From contig JAPYMA010000088.1 in assembly GCA_035041965.1 (NCBI GenBank), positions 229,397-293,396 on the forward strand: a stretch of DNA of 64,000 nucleotides, in the 5' to 3' direction. The stretch comes from Anisakis pegreffii. Lineage: Eukaryota; Nematoda; Chromadorea; Rhabditida; Anisakidae. Shown here piece by piece: positions 63,937-64,000 of this stretch. The notes below the pieces were generated by a model that was not told the origin of the DNA, made no database searches, and saw nothing but the letters and a program-made list of their open reading frames with translations. The translations under genes and the position numbers were made by a program. The stretch's first letter is position 1. Each line of letters begins with the position of its first letter.

Positions 63937-64000
63937 GGAAATATGAATCAAAGCAAGAGGGATAAATTGAATAGGAAGGGGAAAATCAGAAGCAGTCAGT
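63937..64000 (-). pseudogene. SF1 helicase fragment, copy B (cut by window)
   Basis: Start of the same antisense helicase piece as at 51450; only 64 bases are visible. Confidence 0.75.

Larger units (their letters stand above)
59361..64000 (+). repeat. segmental duplication, copy B (to window end)
   Basis: Direct repeat of 46889-51513, including the hAT-like element, peptide gene, truncated RT and start of the helicase fragment. It is cut by the window edge. Confidence 0.95.

Overview
The window is nuclear DNA of a nematode. The genes have many exons, often joined at TTTTCAG-like acceptors. The proteins are closest to nematode or general animal orthologues (VHA-15, RPL-11, LIN-23). Two 5' ends (rpl-11 and the POT1 gene) have a splice-acceptor-like site about 20 bases before the ATG, as expected for spliced-leader addition. 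Base composition, intron size and an adult-parasite feel to the gene set fit a parasitic clade such as the ascarids, but the species cannot be fixed from sequence alone. All exon models below were built by hand from reading frame, splice dinucleotides and phase; I could not run alignments.

Layout. 1-2.6 kb: 3' half of a glutaminase gene (+). 4.0-8.8 kb: ADAM17/TACE-type sheddase (-), nearly complete. 10.6-13.5 kb: V-ATPase subunit H (+), complete. 15.1-17.1 kb: ribosomal protein L11 (-), complete. 18.5-23.7 kb: lin-23, the beta-TrCP F-box/WD40 protein (+), complete. 27.1-31.8 kb: a kelch-like beta-propeller protein of unknown function (-). 36.1-43.6 kb: a 19-exon POT1 telomere-end-binding protein (-) with all three OB regions, unlike the single-OB POT proteins of C. 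elegans. 44.3-45.9 kb: a small basic nuclear-type protein (+).

From 46.9 kb to the end the window is repeat-rich. A 4.6-kb segment occurs twice in direct orientation (46889-51513 and 59361-64000, nearly identical). Each copy holds a hAT-like non-autonomous element, a two-exon gene for an 85-residue secreted peptide, and a 5'-truncated Ty3/gypsy reverse transcriptase-RNase H with the same one-base frameshift. Between the copies, on the minus strand, lies a Ty3/gypsy-like element. Its 1469-codon first ORF is ordered Gag, then an envelope-like glycoprotein, then protease; RT follows in the -1 frame. After about 200 residues the RT runs in frame into pieces of an SF1 (UPF1-like) helicase. No LTR pair, integrase or Walker A motif was found, so the locus as it stands is a broken mosaic.

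The genes in the first 46 kb are independent housekeeping or developmental genes (amino-acid metabolism, shedding, vacuolar acidification, translation, ubiquitination, telomere capping). Nothing suggests an operon linking them: neighbours alternate strand or are kilobases apart.
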